Source: Microbacterium mangrovi
GTDB lineage: Bacteria > Actinomycetota > Actinomycetes > Actinomycetales > Microbacteriaceae
Direction of reading: 5' to 3'
DNA: 64,000 bases
NCBI RefSeq assembly: GCF_000802305.1
Contig: NZ_JTDK01000001.1
Span: forward strand, 62,001 to 126,000
In this document: positions 7,450 through 15,896 of the stretch, in pieces
Layout of the letters: every line of letters begins with the position of its first letter
Numbering within the stretch: the first letter of the stretch is position 1
Program-made: the position numbers and the translations under genes
The notes under the pieces: generated by a model
What the model saw: only the letters and a program-made list of their open reading frames with translations
What the model was told of the DNA's origin: nothing
Databases searched by the model: none

Positions 7450-9566
7450 GCGACCGCAAGAACAAGCGGGCCGGCAAGGCCGAGCAGGCGCTCGAACTTA
7501 GCGCCGAACTGAGCGCCGCCGAGAAAGAAGAGCTCGCGCTCGCCGAGCAGGCGCGCATCTCGTCCGACGACTGGTCGGGCGGAGTCGCACCGGGCAAGGC
7601 CGACCAGTTCGGGCCGTCGTTCCGGCGACTCATGGGGCTGCTCAAGCCCGACGCCTTCGGCTTCATCTTCGCGTCGATCCTGGGCGCGGCCGGCGTCGTG
7701 CTGTCGGTCATCTCGCCGAAGGTGCTCGGCGAGGCGACGAACATCCTCTTCGAGGGGGTGATGACCAAGAACATCCCGGCCGGCACCACGCAGGCGCAGA
7801 CCGAGGCGTACCTGCGCTCCCAGGGTCAAGGCGACCTGGCGAACATGGTCGCGGCGATGGAGCACTTCACGCCCGGCGCCGGCGTCGACTTCCTGGCGCT
7901 GTCGCGCGTGCTGGTCATCGTGCTCGCGCTGTACTTCGCGTCGGCCCTCCTCATGTGGCTGCAGGGCTACGTCATCAACGTCATCATGATGCGCACCATG
8001 TGGCGCCTGCGCGACAAGGTCGAAGAGAAGATCAACCGCCTGCCGCTGTCGTACTTCGACCGGGTGCAGCGCGGTGAGCTGATCTCGCGCGTCACCAACG
8101 ACATCGACAACATCACCCAGATGATGCAGCAGTCCCTGTCGCAGGCGCTGACGAGCATCCTCACCGTCGTCGGCGTGATGATCATGATGCTGTCGATCTC
8201 GTGGCAACTCACGCTCGTCGTGCTCGTGTCGTTCCCGCTCATGGCGGTGCTGTTCGGCGTCATCGGGCCGCGGTCGCAGAAGGCGTTCGGCATCCAGTGG
8301 CGCAAGGTCGGGCGCCTGAACGCCCGCGTCGAGGAGTCCTTCTCGGGGCACGCCCTCGTCAAGGTCTTCGGCCAGCAGAAGCGGGCGCACGAGGCGTTCC
8401 GGGCCGAGAACGAGGAGCTCTACGAGGCCTCGTTCAAGGCGCAGTTCCTCTCGAACATCATGATGCCCACGATGACCTTCATCGGAAACCTCGTCTACGT
8501 CGGCATCGCGGTGCTCGGCGCGCTCATGGTGGCCGGCGGTCAGCTGCGCCTCGGCGACGTGCAGGCGTTCATCCAGTACTCGCAGCAGTTCACCCAGCCG
8601 CTGTCGCAGCTGGGCGGCATGGCCGCGGTCGTGCAGTCCGGCACCGCGTCGGCCGAGCGGGTCTTCCAGCTGCTCGACGCCGACGAGCAGGAGCCGGATG
8701 CTGCGGACGCCCCGGCCCCGGTCGACGGCGACGGCACGATCGAGTTCGAGCACGTGTCGTTCTCGTACGCGCCGGAGCACCCGCTCATCACCGACCTGTC
8801 GTTCACGGTGCAGCCCGGTCAGACGGTCGCGATCGTCGGCCCGACCGGCGCCGGCAAGACGACCCTGGTGAACCTGCTCATGCGGTTCTACGAACTGGAC
8901 GGCGGGCGCATCCTGCTCAACGGGCAGAACATCGCCGACCTCACCCGTCGCGACATGCGGGCCAAGACCGGCATGGTGCTGCAGGACCCGTGGCTGTTCG
9001 CCGGGACCATCCGCGAGAACATCCGGTACGGGCGCGCGAGCGCGACCGATGCCGAGGTGCTGGAGGCCGCGAAGGCGACCTACGTCGACCGGTTCGTGCA
9101 CTCGCTGCCCGACGGCTACGACACGGAGCTCGACGAGGACGCCTCGAACATCTCCGCCGGTGAGAAGCAGCTGATCACCATCGCCCGCGCGTTCGTCGCG
9201 CAGCCGTCGGTGCTCATCCTCGACGAGGCCACCTCGTCGGTCGACACCCGCACCGAGCTGCTGCTGCAGAACGCCATGGCGGCGCTGCGCCACGGACGAA
9301 CCTCGTTCGTGATCGCGCACCGCCTGTCGACGATCCGCGACGCCGACCTCATCCTGGTGATGGAGCACGGCGACATCGTCGAACAGGGCACCCACGACGA
9401 GCTGATCGCAGCGGAGGGCGCGTACTTCCGCCTGTACAACTCGCAGTTCGAGCAGGCCGCGACCGAGCAGGAGCTCGCCGACCCGGCCGAGCTCGCACTG
9501 GTCGGCGCAGCCGGCGGCGAGGCGGAGGCCCCCGATGGCGACGACGGAGCGTCCGACACGGTCTGA
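7446..9566 (+). CDS. ABC exporter subunit with the consensus catalytic residues (heterodimer partner 2)
   Basis: 706 residues. An Ala/Glu/Lys-rich cytosolic leader of about 55 residues precedes the six-helix membrane domain, which has an unusually long first extracellular loop (about 100-150). Walker A GPTGAGKTT is near residue 464, Walker B ends LILDEATSS with the catalytic Glu, and the H-loop is IAHRLST. The signature is divergent (ISAGEKQ). The complementary pattern with the preceding gene, here intact Walker B but altered signature, is exactly what one catalytic and one degenerate site requires. An acidic tail follows the nucleotide-binding domain. Confidence 0.9.
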   Translation: MSDRKNKRAGKAEQALELSAELSAAEKEELALAEQARISSDDWSGGVAPGKADQFGPSFRRLMGLLKPDAFGFIFASILGAAGVVLSVISPKVLGEATNILFEGVMTKNIPAGTTQAQTEAYLRSQGQGDLANMVAAMEHFTPGAGVDFLALSRVLVIVLALYFASALLMWLQGYVINVIMMRTMWRLRDKVEEKINRLPLSYFDRVQRGELISRVTNDIDNITQMMQQSLSQALTSILTVVGVMIMMLSISWQLTLVVLVSFPLMAVLFGVIGPRSQKAFGIQWRKVGRLNARVEESFSGHALVKVFGQQKRAHEAFRAENEELYEASFKAQFLSNIMMPTMTFIGNLVYVGIAVLGALMVAGGQLRLGDVQAFIQYSQQFTQPLSQLGGMAAVVQSGTASAERVFQLLDADEQEPDAADAPAPVDGDGTIEFEHVSFSYAPEHPLITDLSFTVQPGQTVAIVGPTGAGKTTLVNLLMRFYELDGGRILLNGQNIADLTRRDMRAKTGMVLQDPWLFAGTIRENIRYGRASATDAEVLEAAKATYVDRFVHSLPDGYDTELDEDASNISAGEKQLITIARAFVAQPSVLILDEATSSVDTRTELLLQNAMAALRHGRTSFVIAHRLSTIRDADLILVMEHGDIVEQGTHDELIAAEGAYFRLYNSQFEQAATEQELADPAELALVGAAGGEAEAPDGDDGASDTV

Positions 9567-10038
9567 CATGGTCACCACGAGCGCCGGCATCCTGCTCTAC
9601 CGGACGGAGCCCGAGCATGAAGTGCTCATCGCCCACATGGGCGGCCCGTTCTGGTCGCGCAAGGATGCCGGCGCGTGGTCGATTCCCAAGGGCGAACTCG
9701 ATCCGCAGGAGCAGGCGTACGAGGGAGCACTTCGCGAGTTCCGCGAGGAGCTCGGCGTGGAGCCGCCGGCCGGCCCCTACGTCGAGCTCGGTACCTTCCG
9801 GGTGACGTCGAGCAAACTGCTCGTCGTCTTCGCGGCCGAGGCTCCGGAGTTCGTCGCCGCCGGGTTCTCGTTCGGCGAGTTCGAACTGGAGTGGCCGCCG
9901 CGATCGGGGCGCATCCAGCTCTTCCCCGAGGTCGACCGCGCCGAATGGACGCCGCTGGATGCCGCCCGAGAACGACTCGTGAAGGGCCAGCATCCCGTGC
10001 TCGACGCCCTCGCGGCACGGCTGGATGCCGCCGCCTGA
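9535..10038 (+). CDS. NUDIX hydrolase
   Basis: 167 residues. The Nudix box is perfect: the Gly of GELDPQE, the Glu six residues later, REFREELGV and the expected seven-residue spacing, with the REFREEL segment binding the divalent metal. The family hydrolyses nucleoside diphosphates linked to another moiety; the substrate is not predictable. The start overlaps the ABC gene by 32 nt but has GGAGG at the right distance. An in-frame ATG at 9568 has no ribosome site, so 9535 is preferred. Confidence 0.88.
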   Translation: MATTERPTRSDMVTTSAGILLYRTEPEHEVLIAHMGGPFWSRKDAGAWSIPKGELDPQEQAYEGALREFREELGVEPPAGPYVELGTFRVTSSKLLVVFAAEAPEFVAAGFSFGEFELEWPPRSGRIQLFPEVDRAEWTPLDAARERLVKGQHPVLDALAARLDAAA

Positions 10039-10102
10039 CCCCTTGCCGGTCTCCGACAGCAGGACGAGACTGAGGGCGTCCCCATCCTGAAGGAGGCGCA
10101 TC

Positions 10103-10471
10103 ATGGCGCACGGCGACATCACTCACGTCGAGATCCCGGTCAGCGACTTCACCAAGGCGACGGCCTTCTACTCCGGTCTGTTCGGATGGCAGATCGCGGA
10201 GGCTCCCGGCTTCGAGGGCTACCCGATGTGGCGGGCGCCCAACCAGATCTCGGGTGGCGCGCTCGTGACGGCGAACGACTCATTCACCCAGCCGCGCTCC
10301 TACGTCGAGGTCGACTCGATCGACCAGACCGTCGCCGCCGCGACCGGTGCCGGCGGCACCGTGCTGGTGCCGAAGGCCGAGATCACGCCGACGAGCTGGT
10401 GGGCGGTCATCGCCGACCCCGACGGCAACGCACTCGGCCTCTACGAGGGCATGACCGACACCGGAAGCTGA
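10103..10471 (+). CDS. VOC-family (glyoxalase/bleomycin-resistance fold) protein
   Basis: 122 residues in one vicinal-oxygen-chelate domain made of two beta-alpha-beta-beta-beta units. The protein begins GDITHVEIPVSDFTKA, with FYSGLFGW nearby, and ends IADPDGNALGLYEG, both typical of the family. His 8 and Glu near the end are likely metal ligands. AAGGAGG lies 6 nt before the ATG. Members range from isomerases to drug-binding proteins; no specific role can be assigned. Confidence 0.82.
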   Translation: MAHGDITHVEIPVSDFTKATAFYSGLFGWQIAEAPGFEGYPMWRAPNQISGGALVTANDSFTQPRSYVEVDSIDQTVAAATGAGGTVLVPKAEITPTSWWAVIADPDGNALGLYEGMTDTGS

Positions 10472-10503
10472 CCCGGACGAGCCCGATCGCGCGGGCGGCG
10501 CCG

Positions 10504-10980
10504 TCACTCGACGGCGTCCGCGCTCTCCGACGCGCGCAGCTCCTCCCACTCGGCGACGAGCTCCGGCATCCGCCGCGCCATGAACCGCAGGAACCCGGAC
10601 ATCGTCGACGCCCGCGCTGTCGCGACCTCGTCGTCGGAGATCTCGGCGAGGATCCGGTCGACGTAGTCCGCCATCTGCAGGTAGACGGGGATGTTGCCGA
10701 TGATCACGGAGTGGAAAGCATCCACGACGAGGTCGTAGCGGTCGCGCCGGTGGCCCGGGGTGGGCAGGCGCCGGATGAAGTGCGCATCCTGCAGATAGCG
10801 CACCGCTCCCGACACCGCCCCGGCGCTCACCCCGAGCCGGTCGGCGAGCTCCGCCGCCGTGTAGCCGCCGGCCGGCGCTGCGATGAGGGCCATGAGCGTG
10901 CGCGCGGGCATCCGCGGCATCCCCGCCGCGGTCATCATCGCGGCCGCCTGCTCGGCAGACTCGATCCCCCGGTGCTCCAT
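10504..10980 (-). CDS. GbsR/MarR-type transcriptional regulator
   Basis: 158 residues with a winged helix-turn-helix at about 30-95: the segment YTAAELADRLGVSAGAVSGA, then RYLQDAHFIRRLPTPGHRRDRY. A C-terminal helical region follows, as in GbsR-like regulators. The gene is 13 nt downstream of the ABC permease on the same strand. ATG 10980 is chosen because longer versions would overlap the permease end. A TAGGCT box (10991-10996) suggests an additional promoter of its own. It probably represses the ABC export operon. Confidence 0.8.
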   Translation of the reverse strand: MEHRGIESAEQAAAMMTAAGMPRMPARTLMALIAAPAGGYTAAELADRLGVSAGAVSGAVRYLQDAHFIRRLPTPGHRRDRYDLVVDAFHSVIIGNIPVYLQMADYVDRILAEISDDEVATARASTMSGFLRFMARRMPELVAEWEELRASESADAVE

Positions 10981-10993
10981 GGTGTCTTCGAGC

Positions 10994-12604
10994 CTATCCG
11001 GCCGGTTCCAGCTCACGGCGGCGCATCAGGCCGAGCGAGGCGACCCAGCCGACCGCGACGATGCCGACCAGCCACCACAGGCCCCGGACGTCGATGGTGT
11101 CGCCCTTGATGACGGGCGTCACGCCGAACGGCGACAAGTGCGTCGTCCACTCCGGCAGGCCGAACAGCGGGCCGAACATCCCGAACAGGATCGCGATCAG
11201 CAGCAGACTCCAGCCGAGGGCGATCGTGGCGCGGGGGATCAGCACGAAGATCAGCGCGGTGACGACCGCGAAGACCGCGGCCGCGATCATCTCGCTGAGC
11301 CCGGTGACGGTGATGTTGCGGTACATCTCGCTCGTGCCCTTGTTCGCGGCGGCGCCGAGGTAGCCGGTGACCATCGCCGCACCCGAGATGATGACGATCG
11401 CGCACAGTGCGACCACCAGGTATCCGCTGAGCCAGCGCACCCGGCCGACGGTCGTCGACAGGATGAGCTCGGCGGTGCCGTGCGCCTCCTCCTGCCGTGC
11501 GCGGGCGATGGTCTGCACCGCGGCGCACGCGCCGAGGATGCCGAGCATCGTGAAGAACACGGTGATGACGACGTTGTTCAGGGACGATCCGCCGCCCAGC
11601 TTCTGCAGGATGGCGGTGACATCGCTGTTGCCGGAGGACACCTGGTTCAGCACGCCGCTGAGCGTCGTCGCGAGCAGGCCCGTGAGCGCCCCGCCGATGG
11701 CCCAGCCGATGATCGAGCCGTACGAGAGCCGCCAGACGAGTGCCTGCGAAGACGCGAGCGCCGGGCGTGCATGCACGCGGCCGAGGCGGGCCGGGATGAA
11801 GCCCTCACCGATGTCGCGCACCGACTGGAGCGCGGTCGCGAGGATGCCGAGGGCGAGGCCGAACACGAGTCCGAGCAGCGCCGGCCCCCACAGGTTCGTG
11901 TCGTAGGGGCGCGCCTGCTCGGCCCAGCCGAACGGCGACAGCCACACGATCCACGAGCTCGTGATGCGGGTGAGGTCGGTGCTCGGGGTGCCCGCCGCGT
12001 TGCCGATCCCGTTGAGGATGAACGTGCCCACGAGGATCCAGATCGTCAGGGAGTTCGCGCCCCGCGACGTGCGCATCAGCTGCGCCGCCATGAGCCCGAT
12101 GCCGAGGAACGCGATGCCGGTCGTCGCCGTCACGGCCCCCACCAGCCAGGAGCCGCCGGCATCCTGCTTGGCACCGATGAGCGAGACCGCCACCAGCAGG
12201 CCCAGCACGACGTTCGCGGCGAGGCCGTGCACCAGCGTCGCGACGGTGGGCAGGGAGCGCGCCGCCGGGGTGGATGCCACCAGTTCCGTGCGTCCGGCCT
12301 CCTCATCGCCGCGCGTGTGCCGCACCGCGAGGAAGGTGCTCATGAGCGCGGCCAGCATCGTCAGCCAGGGCAGGATCTCGAACGCCATGAACTGGCCCTC
12401 GGAGGCGCCCGACGGAAGCCCGCGGAACATCATGATCACCGGGTTGGCCATCACGGCCGCGAGCACGCTGACCCGGTCGGCGTGCGTGCCGTAGGACTGG
12501 GTGACTCCGGCGACGCCGGAGTAGGCGAGCAGCACGGTGCCGAGCATCCAGAGGAGCAGCTGCACCCAGTCGCGGCGCAGCCGCTGCCGCAGCAGGGTCA
12601 TCAT
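10994..12604 (-). CDS. ABC transporter permease, polyketide-antibiotic exporter type
   Basis: 536 residues with about 12 predicted transmembrane segments in two similar halves, as in the TnrB3-like 'exporter of polyketide antibiotics' group (COG3559). RGDEEAGRTELVASTP in the first half is mirrored by RQEEAHGTAELILSTTVGR in the second; both are coupling regions. ATG overlaps the TGA of the ATPase gene (ATGA). It forms the membrane channel for the ATPase encoded immediately upstream. The natural substrate is unknown; self-resistance or xenobiotic export is the usual assignment. Confidence 0.85.
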   Translation of the reverse strand: MMTLLRQRLRRDWVQLLLWMLGTVLLAYSGVAGVTQSYGTHADRVSVLAAVMANPVIMMFRGLPSGASEGQFMAFEILPWLTMLAALMSTFLAVRHTRGDEEAGRTELVASTPAARSLPTVATLVHGLAANVVLGLLVAVSLIGAKQDAGGSWLVGAVTATTGIAFLGIGLMAAQLMRTSRGANSLTIWILVGTFILNGIGNAAGTPSTDLTRITSSWIVWLSPFGWAEQARPYDTNLWGPALLGLVFGLALGILATALQSVRDIGEGFIPARLGRVHARPALASSQALVWRLSYGSIIGWAIGGALTGLLATTLSGVLNQVSSGNSDVTAILQKLGGGSSLNNVVITVFFTMLGILGACAAVQTIARARQEEAHGTAELILSTTVGRVRWLSGYLVVALCAIVIISGAAMVTGYLGAAANKGTSEMYRNITVTGLSEMIAAAVFAVVTALIFVLIPRATIALGWSLLLIAILFGMFGPLFGLPEWTTHLSPFGVTPVIKGDTIDVRGLWWLVGIVAVGWVASLGLMRRRELEPAG

Positions 12605-13572
12605 TTCGACACCTTCGCCGCCGCGCGCCGCGACGCGCGGGACTCGCCTTCCTCTTCGGCGGCGCGCAGCGCCGCGAGGTCGTCGCCGTAGTGGCGCAGG
12701 AACAGCTCCTCCAGCGACGGCGGTTCGATGCGCAGACCCGACACGTTGCGCTGGGCGAGCGCGGGGAGCACGGCCGGGATGTCGTCGCTGTCCACGGTGA
12801 ACCGCGCGCGACCCTCGGCGATCGAGCCGTCGTGCGCCTGCGGGATGCCGGCGAAGACGGATTCGTCCTCGCCCTCGAACGAGACCTCGGTGCGGGTGAG
12901 GTGGCGCAGCTCGGCGAGGGTGCCGGACTCGACGATGCGGCCGGCGCGGATGATCGACACCCGGTCGCACAGCAGCTCCACCTCGGAGAGGATGTGGCTG
13001 GACAGCAGCACGGTGGCGCCGGCGCGGCGCAGCCGCTCCACCTCGTCGCGGAACACGACCTCCATGAGGGGGTCGAGGCCGCTGGTCGGCTCGTCGAAGA
13101 TGTACAGGTCGGCGGGCACGCACAGCGCGGCGATGAGCGCCACCTTCTGCCGGTTGCCCTTCGAATACGCGCGGCCCTTCTTGCGCGGGTCGAACTGGAA
13201 CGCGGCCATCAGGCGGTCGCGCTCGGCGCGGTAGGCGGCATCCCTCGTCTTCGCTGCGCGCAGGCGTGCGAGGAAGTCGATCGCCTCGCCGCCGGACAGG
13301 TTCGGCCACACGCTCACGTCGCCGGGCACGTACGCGATGCGGCGGTGCAGCTCCGCGGCGCCTCGCCACGGCTCCTGCCCCAGCACCTCGACGTCGCCGC
13401 CGGTCTTGCGGGCGAGGCCCAGGAGGATGCGGATCGTGGTGGTCTTGCCGGCCCCGTTCGGGCCGAGGAATCCGTGCACCTGCCCTGCATCGACGCTGAG
13501 GTCCAGCCCGTCGAGGGCGTGCACGCTGCCGTAGTGCTTGGTGAGTCCGCTGGTGCGGATGACTGTGGTCAT
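12601..13572 (-). CDS. ABC transporter ATP-binding protein, drug-export type
   Basis: 323 residues. Walker A GPNGAGKTTT is near residue 40, the signature region reads YSKGNRQKVALIAAL, Walker B DLYIFDEPTSGLD, and the H-loop His is in LLSSHILSE. The C-terminal extension (about 215-323) is typical of the DrrA/CcmA-like export ATPases. I choose ATG 13572 over TTG 13581 because a TATCTT -10 box lies 7 nt upstream of it and no ribosome site is present. It is the first gene of the operon ATPase-permease-regulator, divergent from glmS. Confidence 0.9.
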   Translation of the reverse strand: MTTVIRTSGLTKHYGSVHALDGLDLSVDAGQVHGFLGPNGAGKTTTIRILLGLARKTGGDVEVLGQEPWRGAAELHRRIAYVPGDVSVWPNLSGGEAIDFLARLRAAKTRDAAYRAERDRLMAAFQFDPRKKGRAYSKGNRQKVALIAALCVPADLYIFDEPTSGLDPLMEVVFRDEVERLRRAGATVLLSSHILSEVELLCDRVSIIRAGRIVESGTLAELRHLTRTEVSFEGEDESVFAGIPQAHDGSIAEGRARFTVDSDDIPAVLPALAQRNVSGLRIEPPSLEELFLRHYGDDLAALRAAEEEGESRASRRAAAKVSK

Positions 13573-13579
13573 GAACGTC

Positions 13580-13585
13580 AAGATA
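13580..13585 (-). promoter_or_regulatory. -10 box (TATCTT) of the ABC drug-export operon, leaderless type
   Basis: Read on the minus strand, TATCTT is followed by 7 nt and ATG 13572. The adjacent inverted repeat at 13592-13609 would cover the -35 side. Confidence 0.45.
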
Positions 13586-13591
13586 CACCGA

Positions 13592-13609
13592 TTTCAATAA
13601 TTCGTGAAA
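13592..13609. promoter_or_regulatory. Candidate operator TTTCA-N8-TGAAA before the ABC drug-export operon
   Basis: An inverted repeat with 5-bp perfect arms in an AT-rich patch just upstream of the -10 box of the ABC operon. Its size fits a winged-helix dimer site. The GbsR/MarR-type protein encoded at the end of the same operon is the most likely ligand, giving autoregulation. This is inference from position and symmetry. Confidence 0.4.
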
Positions 13610-13675
13610 CTTCTAAACGGAATCCTCACGATCCCCTCACGAAGTTTGTTCGTCGTCCTTCCAAGACCGCTTCCG

Positions 13676-13681
13676 TAGCAT
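13676..13681 (+). promoter_or_regulatory. -10 box (TAGCAT) of glmS, leaderless type
   Basis: TAGCAT ends 7 nt before ATG 13689. No Shine-Dalgarno sequence is seen, and no glmS-ribozyme-like leader is possible because there is essentially no 5' untranslated region. Confidence 0.45.
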
Positions 13682-13688
13682 TGGATGC

Positions 13689-15542
13689 ATGTGTGGAATC
13701 GTCGGATACGTCGGCCCCCGGCCCAGCCAGGACATCCTGATCTCGGGTCTGGCCCGTCTCGAGTACCGCGGCTACGACTCCGCAGGCATCGCCGTCATCG
13801 ACGAGAGCGGTGCGCTGGACAGCCGCAAGCGCGCCGGAAAGCTCGCCGTGCTCCGCGACGACCTCGCCCGCACCCCGCTTCCGGCGGGCACGACCGGCAT
13901 CGGCCACACGCGCTGGGCGACCCACGGCGGCCCCACCGACGTCAACGCCCACCCGCACATCGCCGACGACGGCCGGCTGGCGGTCATCCACAACGGCATC
14001 ATCGAGAACTTCGCCGCGCTGAAGGCCGATCTGCTCTCCGACGGCTACGAGTTCAAGAGCGAGACCGACACCGAGGTCGCCGCGGTGCTGCTCGGCCGCG
14101 CGTACCACGAGAACGGGGAAGACCTGCAGGCCGCGTTCCGCGACACCGTCGGGCAGCTCGACGGCGCGTTCACCCTGCTCGCGATGCACCAGGACCACCC
14201 GGGGCTCGTCGTGGGCGCCCGCCGCAACTCGCCGCTGGTGATCGGCCTCGGCGACGGCGAGAACTTCCTCGGCTCCGACGTGGCCGCGTTCGTCGAGCAC
14301 ACCCGCAACGCGCTCGCGATCGGCCAGGACCAGATCGTCGCGATCACCCCGGACGCCGTCAGCGTCACCGACTTCGACGGCGCCCCGGTGGAGGCGTCCC
14401 CGTTCGAAGTGACGTGGGATGCTGCGGCCGCCGAGAAGGGCGGCTGGTCGTCGTTCATGGCCAAGGAGGTCTCCGAGGAGCCCGAGGCCGTCGCCAACAC
14501 GCTGCGCGGCCGCATCCAGGACGGCGCCGTGGTGATCCCCGAGCTCGCCGACCTCGACGACCTGTTCACCGGGATCGACCGCATCATCATCATCGCGTGC
14601 GGCACCGCGTCGTACGCCGGCCAGGTCGGCGCGTACGCGCTCGAGCAGTGGACGCGGCTTCCCGTGCACGTCGAGCTGGCGCACGAGTTCCGCTACCGCG
14701 ACCCGGTGATCGACGAGCGGAGCCTGGTCGTCTCGATCAGCCAGTCCGGCGAGACGATGGACACCCTGATGGCGGTCAAGTACGCCGCCGAGCGAGGCGC
14801 CCGGACCCTGTCGATCTGCAACACGCAGGGCGCCACCATCCCGCGCGAGTCCGACGCCGTCGTCTACACGCACGCCGGTCCCGAGGTCGCCGTGGCATCC
14901 ACCAAGGCGTTCGTCGCCCAGATCACCGCGATCTACCTGCTCGCCCTGCACATCGGCCGCGTGCGCGGCGTACTGAGCCCGGTCGAGGCGGCAGAGCACG
15001 TGCGGGAGCTGGAGGCGGTTCCGGGCAAGATCAAGCGCATCCTCGACACCGAGCAGGAGCACACCACCCAGCTCGCGCACTGGATGGCCGACACCCGGTC
15101 CGTCCTGTTCCTCGGCCGTCACGTGGGCTTCCCGATCGCGCTCGAGGGCGCGCTGAAGCTCAAGGAGATCTCGTACATCCACGCGGAGGGCTTCGCCGCC
15201 GGCGAGCTCAAGCACGGACCCATCGCGCTCATCGAGGCCGGCCAGCCGGTGTTCGTGCTCGTGCCGTCGCCGCGCGAGTCGAGCCTGCTGCACGACAAGG
15301 TGGTCTCCAACATCCAGGAGATCCGTGCCCGCGGCGCCCGCGTGATCGTGATCGCCGAAGAGGGCGACGCCGCCGTGCTGCCGTTCGCCGACGAGGTGTT
15401 GCGCATCCCGCTCGCCGGACCCCTGTTCGAGCCGCTGCTGGCCGTCGTCCCGCTGCACATCTTCGCAATGGGCCTCGCGACCGCGAAGGGTCTCGACGTC
15501 GACCAGCCCCGCAACCTGGCCAAGTCCGTCACGGTGGAGTAG
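13689..15542 (+). CDS. glmS: Glutamine-fructose-6-phosphate aminotransferase (isomerizing)
   Basis: 617 residues. The enzyme makes glucosamine-6-phosphate from fructose-6-phosphate and glutamine, the first committed step to UDP-GlcNAc for peptidoglycan and amino-sugar polymers. Cys2 in MCGIVGYVG is the glutaminase nucleophile. RLEYRGYDSAGIA and GHTRWATHG are family signatures of the N-terminal Ntn domain (1-240). Two SIS domains follow, with ISQSGETMDT in the first. The C-terminus ends PRNLAKSVTVE as in known GlmS proteins. Its position next to the polysaccharide locus fits a supply role, but it is a universal housekeeping gene. Confidence 0.97.
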   Translation: MCGIVGYVGPRPSQDILISGLARLEYRGYDSAGIAVIDESGALDSRKRAGKLAVLRDDLARTPLPAGTTGIGHTRWATHGGPTDVNAHPHIADDGRLAVIHNGIIENFAALKADLLSDGYEFKSETDTEVAAVLLGRAYHENGEDLQAAFRDTVGQLDGAFTLLAMHQDHPGLVVGARRNSPLVIGLGDGENFLGSDVAAFVEHTRNALAIGQDQIVAITPDAVSVTDFDGAPVEASPFEVTWDAAAAEKGGWSSFMAKEVSEEPEAVANTLRGRIQDGAVVIPELADLDDLFTGIDRIIIIACGTASYAGQVGAYALEQWTRLPVHVELAHEFRYRDPVIDERSLVVSISQSGETMDTLMAVKYAAERGARTLSICNTQGATIPRESDAVVYTHAGPEVAVASTKAFVAQITAIYLLALHIGRVRGVLSPVEAAEHVRELEAVPGKIKRILDTEQEHTTQLAHWMADTRSVLFLGRHVGFPIALEGALKLKEISYIHAEGFAAGELKHGPIALIEAGQPVFVLVPSPRESSLLHDKVVSNIQEIRARGARVIVIAEEGDAAVLPFADEVLRIPLAGPLFEPLLAVVPLHIFAMGLATAKGLDVDQPRNLAKSVTVE

Positions 15543-15569
15543 CCGTCCCCGGCCGTCAGCACAGCGCCG

Positions 15570-15896
15570 ATGGAGACCCGATACCGGGCGCGCCCGGGCC
15601 TCGCCTGGGTCGAGGCGAGCCAGGGCGGCCGCGCAGAGCGCGTCGCCTGGGTTGCGAATGTCCGGACGGGCGAACGGTTCCAGCTGGGCGAATCGGCATG
15701 GCTGGTCTGGGTGCTCCTCAGCGAGGGAGCCTCGGACGACACCGAGCTTCGTGCGGCGGCCGCCGAGATCGGGGCGGAGGAGGCGTTCGCCGCGGTCGAT
15801 CTGGCCGGGTTGCTGGAAAGCCTCGTGGGTGCCGGGCTTCTCGAGCGGGACGGTGCCCCGCCGGACCGGCTCAGGTGCCGCTTGCGGCCTTCATGA
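15570..15896 (+). CDS. Small PqqD-like protein
   Basis: 108 residues. The middle (about 35-98) follows the PqqD winged-helix layout: GESAWLVWVLLSEGASDD, then an alpha-helical AAAEIGAEEAF segment and LLESLVGAGLLERDG. PqqD-like domains bind leader peptides of ribosomally made peptides, but many stand-alone copies lie in polysaccharide loci with no peptide. No radical SAM enzyme or obvious precursor is seen here. The 3' end overlaps the convergent LuxR gene by 26 nt. The ATG lacks a strong ribosome site, so the start is moderately sure. Confidence 0.6.
   Translation: METRYRARPGLAWVEASQGGRAERVAWVANVRTGERFQLGESAWLVWVLLSEGASDDTELRAAAAEIGAEEAFAAVDLAGLLESLVGAGLLERDGAPPDRLRCRLRPS

Noticed and set aside
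10499..10516. Hairpin CGCCGTC/GACGGCG between the VOC and GbsR-type genes as a terminator
   Set aside because: The stem is only 7 bp and lies mostly inside coding sequence; too weak to list.
15541..15569. A possible RiPP precursor peptide beside the PqqD-like gene
   Set aside because: The gap to glmS is only 27 nt and the other side overlaps the LuxR gene; no small leader-core peptide is visible.
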